Source: an uncultured Bacilli bacterium
Lineage (GTDB): Bacteria > Bacillota_I > Bacilli_A > RFN20 > CAG-826
Direction of reading: 5' to 3'
NCBI GenBank assembly: GCA_934133115.1
Contig: CAKPAV010000132.1
Coordinates: forward strand, 1 to 5,359
Length of the DNA stretch: 5,359 bases
Each line of letters opens with the position of its first letter. Position 1 is the stretch's first letter. Below the pieces are notes generated by a model. That model saw nothing but the letters and a program-made list of their open reading frames with translations, made no database searches and was not told the DNA's origin. Positions 1 to 5,359 of this stretch are shown piece by piece. Made by a program: the position numbers and the translations under genes.

Positions 1-628
1 AAATATAACCTTTATAATTTATCCAGCCCTGTATTCTTGACTCTGTGTCGTAGTCATAAAAATATCTTATTCCCGATATATCCTGCCAGCCGCTTTGAAA
101 TCTTCCTGATGATGAAAACTTATAGACAACTCCGTCTATTGTATTGTATCCTTTCAGAACGCCCTGTTCTTCTGTTGAATAATACTTGCTTCCGTTATAC
201 TCAATCCAGCCGGTTTTCATTATACCATATTCATCGAAATAGTAGGTTTTTCCATCAACATCATACATACCCATTGCTTTTCCGGATTCATCTACAGTTT
301 CACCAACTTTTTCTGTAGCTTTTCCTGCAATTTCTGCAGTTTTTCCTGCAGCAGTAGTGACAGCACCTAATGCCGCTAATGGGACACCTGCAATTGCTCC
401 ATATCCTGTACTCGATAGACTTTTTCCAGCATTTAACATACCATTTCCAGCTTTAGATATACCTTTACCTGCATAATTGACTGCTTTACCGCCATATTTA
501 CCTGCGGTTCCTGCAAGTCTAGCTGTTTTGCCGGCCGTTGATGTAACTGTTCCAGCGGTTTTACTGGCATTTCCAACTTTATTTAATCTATTTTCTACTA
601 TTTCTTCATTATCTTGATTGTTATTCAT
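1..628 (-). CDS. Partial cell-wall-binding-repeat protein with an N-terminal Gly/Ala heptad region, 5' part only
   Basis: This frame is open from ATG at 628 to the window edge (209 codons) and its 3' end is missing. Residues 1-17 are polar and acidic, with no signal peptide. Residues 18-118 are Gly/Ala/Lys/Thr-rich, with glycine at every seventh position (19 to 75, then 95 to 116). A more hydrophobic stretch at about 76-93 (GYGAIAGVPLAALGAV) could cross or insert into a membrane. From residue 126 there are four 20-21-residue units of the choline/cell-wall-binding type (GKTYYFDEYGIMKTGW, then GSKYYS, GVVYKF and GIRYFY), with GW pairs at 140, 180 and 201. Such repeats normally fold as beta-hairpins that bind wall teichoic acid or glucan. 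In Gram-positive conjugation loci the gene after virB4 often encodes a wall hydrolase, so a CHAP, NlpC/P60 or lysozyme-type domain may follow; that is inference. It could instead be an adhesin. GC is about 38%, higher than virB4. Confidence 0.82.
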   Translation of the reverse strand, partial: MNNNQDNEEIVENRLNKVGNASKTAGTVTSTAGKTARLAGTAGKYGGKAVNYAGKGISKAGNGMLNAGKSLSSTGYGAIAGVPLAALGAVTTAAGKTAEIAGKATEKVGETVDESGKAMGMYDVDGKTYYFDEYGIMKTGWIEYNGSKYYSTEEQGVLKGYNTIDGVVYKFSSSGRFQSGWQDISGIRYFYDYDTESRIQGWINYKGYI

Positions 629-631
629 TAC

Positions 632-641
632 ATCACCACCT
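632..641 (-). promoter_or_regulatory. Shine-Dalgarno site of the cell-wall-repeat gene
   Basis: On the minus strand this reads AGGTGGTGAT, nine of ten matches to AGGAGGTGAT, and its core ends seven bases before the ATG at 628. It supports that start and shows that the open frame running off the left edge is a real gene. Confidence 0.75.
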
Positions 642-663
642 ACTAAAATAACTATTATTCTTT

Positions 664-710
664 AAAAAAATTACAAAAGAATTAATTAGTTATTTTAATT
701 AGTTTCTTTT
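664..710 (-). terminator. Weak AT-only hairpin plus T run, possible intrinsic terminator or attenuator
   Basis: Downstream of the virB4 stop the transcript can pair AAAAGAA (710-704) with TTCTTTT (681-675). Inside this is a second short pairing of TAATT with AATTA, leaving a loop of about nine bases. Four bases later comes a run of seven T (670-664). The layout resembles a rho-independent terminator, but the stem has almost no G:C pairs, so it would be weak. It may reduce rather than stop transcription into the next gene. Confidence 0.27.
682..704. repeat. 10-bp direct repeat with a 13-bp period
   Basis: TTAATTAGTT occurs at 682-691 and again at 695-704, separated by ATT. It lies in the gap upstream of the cell-wall-repeat gene. 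The sequence is nearly all A and T, so chance or slippage is a sufficient explanation. A repeated protein-binding site is possible. Confidence 0.4.
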
Positions 711-723
711 ATAATTGTTTTTA

Positions 724-2508
724 CTATAAGCCACCGCCTGATCCAAATGATTCTAATTCGTCTTCAGTTACTGTTACATTTATTTGCATTCTTCTATTAC
801 CGCATACAAATAATGCTTCACCTTGACTAAATCTCTTTATACCTTCTTTTTCATTTTCATTTAAATCTATTAACATTGATAAATCTTCTACTGATTGTTT
901 TTTTAATCCCATTACTAAATAGTATGAAGAGTTATCAAATATTGCTTTACCATGCATTAATATTCCATCTGCAACAAAGTCTGATGGCTGCTGAGTAATT
1001 ATTATTGTACCTGTATTATACTTTCTTGCTCTTCTTTGAACTTGAGCTAAGAATTCTGCTCCCAATTCATTTTTTGCACCTAATAATACATGAGCTTCAT
1101 CTACTGATAGTACTGTATTTACATTAGGATTTAAACATAGTCCCCAAGCAAACTTAAGAACATTAAATAATAATGCGTTTCTTATATTAGCATCTGAATT
1201 CATAAGTTCTTTAATATTAAATACTAAGAAATCACTATCAGTATTTATTGAAGTATGACCATTAAAGTAATATTGTAATTCTCTTACAAATGGTCTTAAT
1301 TTTAATTCTAGTCTTTCCATTACATCTCTTTCATGAGTCTTTTCAGTCATAGATGTTAGCTTACTAGTTACAGTTATATATACATCACTAAATGTTGGAA
1401 ATTGTTCTGATGTAAATTTTGTAAAGTCTGATGTAAATGTTATACCAAATCTAGCATATGTATCTTGTACAACTTCACTAAATAATGTTAATACATCATC
1501 TTCAATATCTGGAGCATAATATTTCATGAATGCTTTTAATGATTGTAATGTTTTATTAAGTACTGTATAACCTAATCCTGAATTAATTTCGTTTTCATCT
1601 GCATCCATAATTATTTCTAGTGGATTAACCATTCCGTATTCTCCACCTTTACCAAGGTCTACAACATCTCCTCCATACATTTTGGTCATTTCACTTATTT
1701 CACCTTCAGGGTCTACTGCTACTATTTGATAACCATTTCTTATATGGCTACGAAGTATTAATTTTGCTGCTGTTGATTTACCACTACCAGATGTACCTAG
1801 TATAATCATATTAGCATTATTTCTATTACTTTCTTTTCTTACTTGATATAGGAACTGATTAAATAATACTACACCGCCAGAAAAATCTACTCCAAGAAGT
1901 GTTGATAATCCATCATCTTTGATACTATCAAAGATGAATGGATACATCGCAGCCATTGTTGGTGATGGCATAGGTGTTCCTATTCTATCTTCAATTATTT
2001 GTTTATCAAATATTGGTAAAATTGATTTCAATACTCTCTCTTGTTCAAATCTAAGAGGTATTGCTCTCATTTCCATTGCGTCTAAATAATTTTTTAAACT
2101 TACTTTTTTATTTTCTAATTCTTCTCTTGTATCTGCTGTTACCATGATATGCATTTGGAAATCAAATGTTTTAGCTTGTGAAGCAGTAAATTGTTGGATA
2201 AAATATTCTAATGAATCAACATCTTGTCTAATTCTCTCTTGAATTGTTCTATCTCTTTCTTGTTGGTATTTACTTTTTAAATCTGATATTTCTTTATTTA
2301 ACATTTTAGCAAGTACAGAGAATGGTAATGGAATGTGTTTAATAACCATCTTTACACCTGACATATTTGTTAAGCTTGCTAAATATCCTGGTCCAATTAG
2401 TCTTGGATAAGATATTACTGTTAATATAGTAGCATATCTATCACTAATAACAAAATCAGATGGATTAAATTGTAATCCTTTCGGAGCTAGTTCACTTTTA
2501 AAATTCAT
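724..2508 (-). CDS. VirB4-like conjugative transfer ATPase (TrsE/TraE/CD1110-type)
   Basis: This 594-residue protein would power a type IV secretion system from the cytoplasmic face of the membrane by ATP hydrolysis. Residues 1-230 match the VirB4 N-terminal region in style (APKGLQF, then SYPRLIGPGYL near 33-43) and include a charged helical stretch at about 66-105. The ATPase core follows: Walker A GTSGSGKST at 238-246, DPEGE at 266-270, an acidic helical insert at 300-400, Walker B with VLSVDEAH at 466-473 (D470, E471), an RRARK arginine cluster at 492-496, and ITQQPSD at 504-510. All core motifs are intact. The protein lacks the roughly 190-residue front domain often fused to VirB4; a separate gene just upstream supplies a matching domain. 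The start is ATG at 2508 in a TAATG overlap with that gene, preceded by GGTGAT about eight bases upstream. The stop is TAG. GC in a sampled stretch is about 31%. The family assignment is secure; the exact subfamily comes from memory of similar proteins. Confidence 0.95.
   Translation of the reverse strand: MNFKSELAPKGLQFNPSDFVISDRYATILTVISYPRLIGPGYLASLTNMSGVKMVIKHIPLPFSVLAKMLNKEISDLKSKYQQERDRTIQERIRQDVDSLEYFIQQFTASQAKTFDFQMHIMVTADTREELENKKVSLKNYLDAMEMRAIPLRFEQERVLKSILPIFDKQIIEDRIGTPMPSPTMAAMYPFIFDSIKDDGLSTLLGVDFSGGVVLFNQFLYQVRKESNRNNANMIILGTSGSGKSTAAKLILRSHIRNGYQIVAVDPEGEISEMTKMYGGDVVDLGKGGEYGMVNPLEIIMDADENEINSGLGYTVLNKTLQSLKAFMKYYAPDIEDDVLTLFSEVVQDTYARFGITFTSDFTKFTSEQFPTFSDVYITVTSKLTSMTEKTHERDVMERLELKLRPFVRELQYYFNGHTSINTDSDFLVFNIKELMNSDANIRNALLFNVLKFAWGLCLNPNVNTVLSVDEAHVLLGAKNELGAEFLAQVQRRARKYNTGTIIITQQPSDFVADGILMHGKAIFDNSSYYLVMGLKKQSVEDLSMLIDLNENEKEGIKRFSQGEALFVCGNRRMQINVTVTEDELESFGSGGGL
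1913..1937. repeat. 25-bp perfect palindrome inside the virB4-like gene
   Basis: Twelve-base arms TCATCTTTGATA and TATCAAAGATGA flank a single central base. If the base at 1937 is allowed to bulge, four further pairs (CCAT at 1910-1913 with ATGG at 1938-1941) extend the stem. It encodes the FIFDSIKDD region of the ATPase, about residues 191-199, just before the Walker A domain. In the mRNA it could form an 11-bp stem with a three-base AGU loop. No T run follows, so it is not a terminator. Function is unknown. Confidence 0.85.
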
Positions 2509-3068
2509 TATGAAATCACCGTCCCAAAATTAGTTGTCATTCCACTATTAAGGAAATTATCAAGTATTATTCTTAAATCATCATTAGATACTTGTCTTGA
2601 TTCTAGTCCTGCATTAGCAAGTCCAGTCATCAAAGTTCTAAGTCTCTTTTGAATTAAATCATCATTTTTATCTTTAAATAATATATAATACTCTGTATCA
2701 GTTATATTATTATTCATAAAATCATTTGCTTTATCTATATCTTGATTAATTAATTTTCTAACTGCTGGATTAGGAGTTTGATTATATAATAATTGCAATC
2801 TAGCGAGATAATTATTTAAATCAACAGGTCTATCAGCAGATATTAACCAAAACTCAAAATCAATAGTATTATAAAAGTTTTTTAAAGCTATAATAGTATT
2901 TTCTTGAGTTCCTTGGTCTAAGATAAAGATATTTCTTGGCTTAATTTTAACACCAGTGACTTTTTGTTTATTATCTAATAATATCATTCCATTATTTATA
3001 CTTTTAATTGGTAACCAATCTTCAGTATATTTTGAACTACTTTTTTTCGTCTGTACCGAACTTTTCAT
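2508..3068 (-). CDS. TrsD/TraD-like protein resembling the N-terminal domain of VirB4
   Basis: This 186-residue soluble protein begins with a Ser/Lys-rich tail. It continues with DWLPIKSINNGMILLDN at about 17-33 and KVTGVKIKPRNIFIL at 36-50, the beta-rich pattern that opens many VirB4-type ATPases. The rest is alternating helix and strand, including YYILFKDKNDD at 127-137 and a closing helix RIILDNFLNSG. There is no Walker motif and no membrane segment. In staphylococcal and enterococcal conjugative plasmids, as I recall, a separate small protein (TrsD/TraD) precedes the VirB4 ATPase (TrsE/TraE), and this pair matches that layout. It probably acts with VirB4 at the membrane. I chose ATG 3068 because GGAGAGG lies 11 bases upstream. 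A frame extension to 3146 would overlap the previous gene by 110 bases with no such support. The stop TAA shares a base with the virB4 ATG. GC is about 24% in the sampled half. Confidence 0.8.
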   Translation of the reverse strand: MKSSVQTKKSSSKYTEDWLPIKSINNGMILLDNKQKVTGVKIKPRNIFILDQGTQENTIIALKNFYNTIDFEFWLISADRPVDLNNYLARLQLLYNQTPNPAVRKLINQDIDKANDFMNNNITDTEYYILFKDKNDDLIQKRLRTLMTGLANAGLESRQVSNDDLRIILDNFLNSGMTTNFGTVIS

Positions 3069-3360
3069 AAAAACACCAACCTCTCCAATAATAATTTCTT
3101 CTTTCCATGAAAAACCTAAATATACTTTGTAATGCACATAATACATTATGATAGTTTGGTATAGGTATTACCAGTAGCCCAGTTATGGCTACTGGTAAAC
3201 ATGACAATAATATCATTATCGTATCATTAGAATCGACAAGTATTAATAATAATAAAGTTATCATCATTCCTGTACCGAACATAATTGCATCAAATGGTCT
3301 AAATATATTAAGTATCAATGTACCTCTTTTTGCATTAGCAGGTATTAAAAATCCATTCAC
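3037..3360 (-). CDS. VirB3-like small membrane protein of a Gram-positive T4SS (TrsC/PrgI-like)
   Basis: This 107-residue protein starts with GTG. It opens with FLIPANAKRGTLILNIFRPF, then has two hydrophobic helices at about 24-42 and 46-67. A conserved-looking juxtamembrane stretch follows, IPIPNYHNV, then RRNYYWRGW at 87-95, and a short charged tail. Two adjacent membrane helices near the N-terminus, ahead of a VirB4 gene, is the VirB3 layout; the Arg/Tyr/Trp stretch after the helices also recurs in such proteins. It would sit in the cytoplasmic membrane and help anchor VirB4. Start choice: GGGAG at 3376-3372 lies 11 bases upstream of GTG 3360, and no in-frame ATG is nearby. The gene begins 20 bases after the VirB6-like stop, and its last 32 bases overlap the TrsD-like gene. 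It contains a perfect 12-bp hairpin. The family is inferred from topology and context rather than a diagnostic motif. Confidence 0.8.
   Translation of the reverse strand: MNGFLIPANAKRGTLILNIFRPFDAIMFGTGMMITLLLLILVDSNDTIMILLSCLPVAITGLLVIPIPNYHNVLCALQSIFRFFMERRNYYWRGWCFYEKFGTDEKK
3080..3086 (-). promoter_or_regulatory. Shine-Dalgarno site fixing the TrsD-like start at 3068
   Basis: The minus strand reads GGAGAGG eleven bases before the ATG at 3068. The site lies inside the 3' end of the VirB3-like gene, so ribosomes finishing that gene could reinitiate here. It is the main reason for preferring 3068 over the upstream in-frame ATG at 3146. Confidence 0.7.
3168..3198. repeat. Perfect 12-bp inverted repeat (7-base loop) inside the VirB3-like gene
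   Basis: TTACCAGTAGCC at 3168-3179 and GGCTACTGGTAA at 3187-3198 are exact reverse complements separated by seven bases. Six of the twelve pairs are G:C in a gene that is otherwise very AT-rich. In the minus-strand transcript it would form a stable stem about 100 bases upstream of the TrsD-like start. No T run follows on either strand, so it is not a standard terminator. It encodes LPVAITGLLV in the second membrane helix. Confidence 0.9.
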
Positions 3361-3380
3361 TATGTATCACACTCCCTTTA

Positions 3381-5294
3381 TTACTTGCCTGTTTTTTTAT
3401 ATTTAGAATTAGCTTTGGCTTTTTTGTATTCTTTATTTCTGCTTCCACCTGCTCCAGTAATCTCGTTTGTTTCTTTTCTAGCGGCTTTCTTGTTTCTATC
3501 AAATGCATCTGCATCAATACTGACATTCTGATCATCAAAACCATTATATCCTCTCTTGCGTCCTTCGCTTCTAATTTTTTCTGCGTTATCCAAGGCTGCT
3601 GAAATACTTCCATTCGCAGTTGGATCTCCGGCGGCTTTTTTTGACATTTCAGTTTGTAACACACTGGCTTTGTATGCTTTTATTTTGTCATTGGCAGCTT
3701 GGATTTGTGCAGCAGTTGCAGTTCCACTTTCCATAAGATTTTCTCTTTCAGACATTGCTTGCTGTACATATGCATTTTTTTCTAATTCTTTTTCGATTAT
3801 TGATGTTTGTTCATCATAACTCTTATACATTTCTAACTCTTTATCAAAATCAGCAGCGGCTTTGTATGCACCACCTGATGCAACATGTCTTCCCCAGAAT
3901 GTTGAACCATCGTGATTTTTTTCATATGCTCTTTGTCTTGCTGCCCTGGTACTAGTCATTCCGGCTTGTACATTTTTAAATATATTACCTTTTGTTTTTG
4001 CTCCACCAGCAATTCCACGATTGAATCCTCCAAATGCTCCTGCTAGTTTGCCTTTAAATCCTTCACCATTTTTAATACCTGTAGCAACTCCTGCCACTCC
4101 ACCAACTACGGTACCAAGACCGAATGTTGCTGCACCTTTTGCGAAGCCAGAAACTTCTTTTGGCAATTTTGGACTAAATCCAAGGCTTGCTGCTCCACCG
4201 CCAAGGTTAGGGAATAAGTCTTTTAATAATTCTGGCACTCTTTTTACAAACATTAATAAGCCAATTATTAAAAACATTACTACCCAAAACATTGTTGAAG
4301 AGTCCTGAGGAAGACCTGTACTTTGATATAGAATACTTTTGGAATCATCCCATGCTTCCAATATTTGGGTGCTTACTGTTATAACGAAATATATAATTGC
4401 TAGTCTAATAAATAAATCCAAATATGTAGTTAAACATTGTTTTGTCCAATTTTTAAATGCGCCTTCTGGATCAGATATATAAGATAATATTGGAACTGGT
4501 GCAACCAATTGCAAATAAGCAAGCTGAACAACTCTCGTTGCAACTTGTATACAATATGTGACTAATATCCATATCATTACTAATGCCATTGCTATAGCAA
4601 ACAATCCATTCCAATCTATAACGTATTGTCCGCTGCTAGTTATTGACAAATAATCTACCGTATCTGAAAATTGTTTTATTCCGTCAGTAACATTATTCAC
4701 TAAATTTTCATAGTTATCTACTGCAACTACTGAGCCACCACTATCTGGATATACAATTTCGATACCATTATCCAACTTATATGGTTCATTTTCTTTGTAA
4801 AAGCCAAAGTATAGTTTTGATGCAATTATACGTCCGAAACTATCAGCTGAGTGTGATGGTGCATCACCAACAATAAGTTTATAAATAAGGTTGTCTGTAT
4901 TATTTTCTGTTCCAGCAATCAAATTTTGAAATTGAAATGCTGTCCTAAAAAGTGATGGTGTTATTCCTAATAATACTATTGCAATAACACTTCTTTTAAT
5001 TATGCTAGCAAAGCCGTTTTTTCCATCAGTGAATTTGTTTGGATCTACAAGAGCTTGTATTAATGAAAAAGCCAGCTTGAATACCATGAATATTCCTAAT
5101 ATCATTCCTACTTTATTATAAATTTTTTGAATGAATTCATTAGATAATATTTCCGCACGTGCCGTATACATAAAGACATTGTATAAATCTATTATCCAAT
5201 CATACAATATTGCGGCTATTTTACATGAAAATGTTCTTAATGCTTGCTTTATTGAAAAAGCAATATCTGAAAAAAACGATAAATTATAAATCAT
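3381..5294 (-). CDS. VirB6/TrbL-like polytopic membrane protein with a long C-terminal tail
   Basis: This 637-residue protein is the likely inner-membrane channel component of the T4SS. Hydrophobic helices are visible at about 60-83, 98-118, 229-252, 256-275, 288-311 and 335-350. A mostly polar extracellular-type loop spans 125-225. The core stretch RVVQLAYLQLVAPVPILSYI at 254-273, then FKNWTKQCLTTYLDLFIRLA at 280-299, is typical of VirB6/TrbL-like proteins of Gram-positive elements. After residue 355 comes a Gly-rich linker (364-435), a charged helical segment likely to form coiled coil (about 482-552), and a Lys-rich end (KEYKKAKANSKYKKTGK). This tail of about 280 residues is probably cytoplasmic. 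The start is ATG 5294, with AGGAGG eight bases upstream. GC rises from about 31% in the membrane part to about 42% in sampled tail sequence. The next gene starts 20 bases downstream. Confidence 0.88.
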   Translation of the reverse strand: MIYNLSFFSDIAFSIKQALRTFSCKIAAILYDWIIDLYNVFMYTARAEILSNEFIQKIYNKVGMILGIFMVFKLAFSLIQALVDPNKFTDGKNGFASIIKRSVIAIVLLGITPSLFRTAFQFQNLIAGTENNTDNLIYKLIVGDAPSHSADSFGRIIASKLYFGFYKENEPYKLDNGIEIVYPDSGGSVVAVDNYENLVNNVTDGIKQFSDTVDYLSITSSGQYVIDWNGLFAIAMALVMIWILVTYCIQVATRVVQLAYLQLVAPVPILSYISDPEGAFKNWTKQCLTTYLDLFIRLAIIYFVITVSTQILEAWDDSKSILYQSTGLPQDSSTMFWVVMFLIIGLLMFVKRVPELLKDLFPNLGGGAASLGFSPKLPKEVSGFAKGAATFGLGTVVGGVAGVATGIKNGEGFKGKLAGAFGGFNRGIAGGAKTKGNIFKNVQAGMTSTRAARQRAYEKNHDGSTFWGRHVASGGAYKAAADFDKELEMYKSYDEQTSIIEKELEKNAYVQQAMSERENLMESGTATAAQIQAANDKIKAYKASVLQTEMSKKAAGDPTANGSISAALDNAEKIRSEGRKRGYNGFDDQNVSIDADAFDRNKKAARKETNEITGAGGSRNKEYKKAKANSKYKKTGK

Positions 5295-5302
5295 GCTTAA
5301 TA

Positions 5303-5308
5303 CCTCCT
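5303..5308 (-). promoter_or_regulatory. Consensus Shine-Dalgarno site of the VirB6-like gene
   Basis: A perfect AGGAGG on the minus strand, eight bases before ATG 5294. It is the strongest ribosome site in the window and firmly supports that start. Confidence 0.85.
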
Positions 5309-5311
5309 ATT

Positions 5312-5359
5312 TTAGCCATTAAATATTCCACAAGAACCAGGTTCAATAAAATTCCATAC
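5312..5359 (-). CDS. Possible C-terminal end of an upstream gene
   Basis: One minus-strand frame enters from the right edge and reads VWNFIEPGSCGIFNG before a TAA at 5314-5312, which ends 17 bases before the VirB6-like start. Tight spacing to the next gene and the ribosome site between them fit the end of an operon member, and small pilin-like or membrane genes often sit here. Fifteen codons are too few to assign a family. A second frame (ending IGGIKHDL) is also open across this stretch and overlaps the VirB6-like start, but it fits worse because the ribosome site would lie inside it. Confidence 0.4.
   Translation of the reverse strand, partial: VWNFIEPGSCGIFNG

Larger units (their letters stand above)
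629..723 (-). other. AT-rich intergenic gap between virB4-like and cell-wall-repeat genes
   Basis: This is the only gap of any size between the genes. It holds the downstream ribosome site, a 10-bp direct repeat and an AT-only hairpin followed by a T run. I see no convincing sigma-70 promoter: AATAAT-like boxes occur on the minus strand, but without a properly spaced TTGACA-like partner, and such boxes are expected by chance in sequence this AT-rich. Whether the left-edge gene has its own promoter or is read through from virB4 is open. Confidence 0.5.

Noticed and set aside
37..318. Plus-strand open frame of 93 codons
   Set aside because: It is antisense to the left-edge gene, which has a strong ribosome site and recognisable repeats on the other strand. 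The plus-strand product looks like low-complexity shadow sequence.
2462..2478. GGATTA/TAATCC six-base inverted repeat near the virB4 start
   Set aside because: A six-base stem is expected many times by chance in a window of this size.
2508..2510. Calling the TrsD-like/VirB4 junction a frameshifted pseudogene
   Set aside because: Both frames are complete, the second has its own start and ribosome site, and a two-gene arrangement is known in Gram-positive conjugative plasmids.
3069..3146. In-frame N-terminal extension of the TrsD-like protein from ATG 3146
   Set aside because: It would overlap the VirB3-like gene by 110 bases and lengthen the protein past the usual domain start. A good ribosome site stands before ATG 3068.
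3168..3198. Reading the strong hairpin as an intrinsic terminator
   Set aside because: No T run follows the stem on either strand and it lies inside an intact coding frame.
3185..3406. Plus-strand 73-codon frame over the VirB3-like gene
   Set aside because: It is antisense to a gene with clear membrane topology and operon context, and I see no supporting homology.
3335..3664. Minus-strand 109-codon frame overlapping the VirB6 tail
   Set aside because: It lies almost wholly inside the VirB6-like gene in another frame. It is Lys/Gln-rich as expected for a shifted reading of that tail and has no recognisable domain.
4021..4308. Plus-strand Pro/Ala-rich frame of 95 codons
   Set aside because: It is antisense to the Gly-rich VirB6 linker; Gly codons on one strand give Pro and Ala runs on the other.
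1..5359. CRISPR arrays, tRNA or rRNA genes, insertion sequences, oriT or attachment sites
   Set aside because: I saw no spaced repeats of CRISPR type, no tRNA cloverleaf, no transposase frame and no recognisable nick or attachment site.

Overview
The window is an AT-rich (roughly 30% GC overall) piece of a Gram-positive-type conjugative element, either an integrative element or a plasmid. It is probably from a low-GC member of the Bacillota (Clostridia, Bacilli or a related gut lineage). This rests on three observations: the protein families, strong AGGAGG-type ribosome sites, and intact reading frames that use TGG for Trp with no in-frame TGA. There is no relaxase, integrase, rRNA or tRNA in the window, so the host and the element type cannot be named.

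Every gene lies on the minus strand and reads from high to low coordinates. From the right edge they are: the last codons of an upstream gene (5359-5312, low confidence); a 637-residue VirB6/TrbL-like polytopic channel protein (5294-3381); a 107-residue VirB3-like two-helix membrane protein with a GTG start (3360-3037); a 186-residue TrsD/TraD-like protein resembling the front domain of VirB4 ATPases (3068-2508); a 594-residue VirB4-like ATPase with intact Walker A and B motifs (2508-724); and, after a 95-bp AT-rich gap, the first 209 codons of a gene that runs off the left edge (628-1). That last gene combines a Gly/Ala heptad-repeat region with choline-binding-type cell-wall repeats.

The four central genes are spaced 20 bp, then overlap by 32 bp, then overlap by 1 bp (TAATG), so they look like one translationally coupled operon. 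Together they would supply the inner-membrane core of a type IV secretion system: VirB6 and VirB3 as membrane components, TrsD-like and VirB4 as the energising ATPase module. The left-edge gene may supply the wall-facing part, such as a peptidoglycan-binding or remodelling protein.

Three observations stand out. The left-edge protein carries an almost perfectly regular 7-residue glycine lattice and has no signal peptide. Two perfect 12-bp-arm inverted repeats lie inside the VirB3-like and VirB4 genes. Base composition is mosaic, from about 24% GC in part of the trsD-like gene to about 42% in the VirB6 tail.
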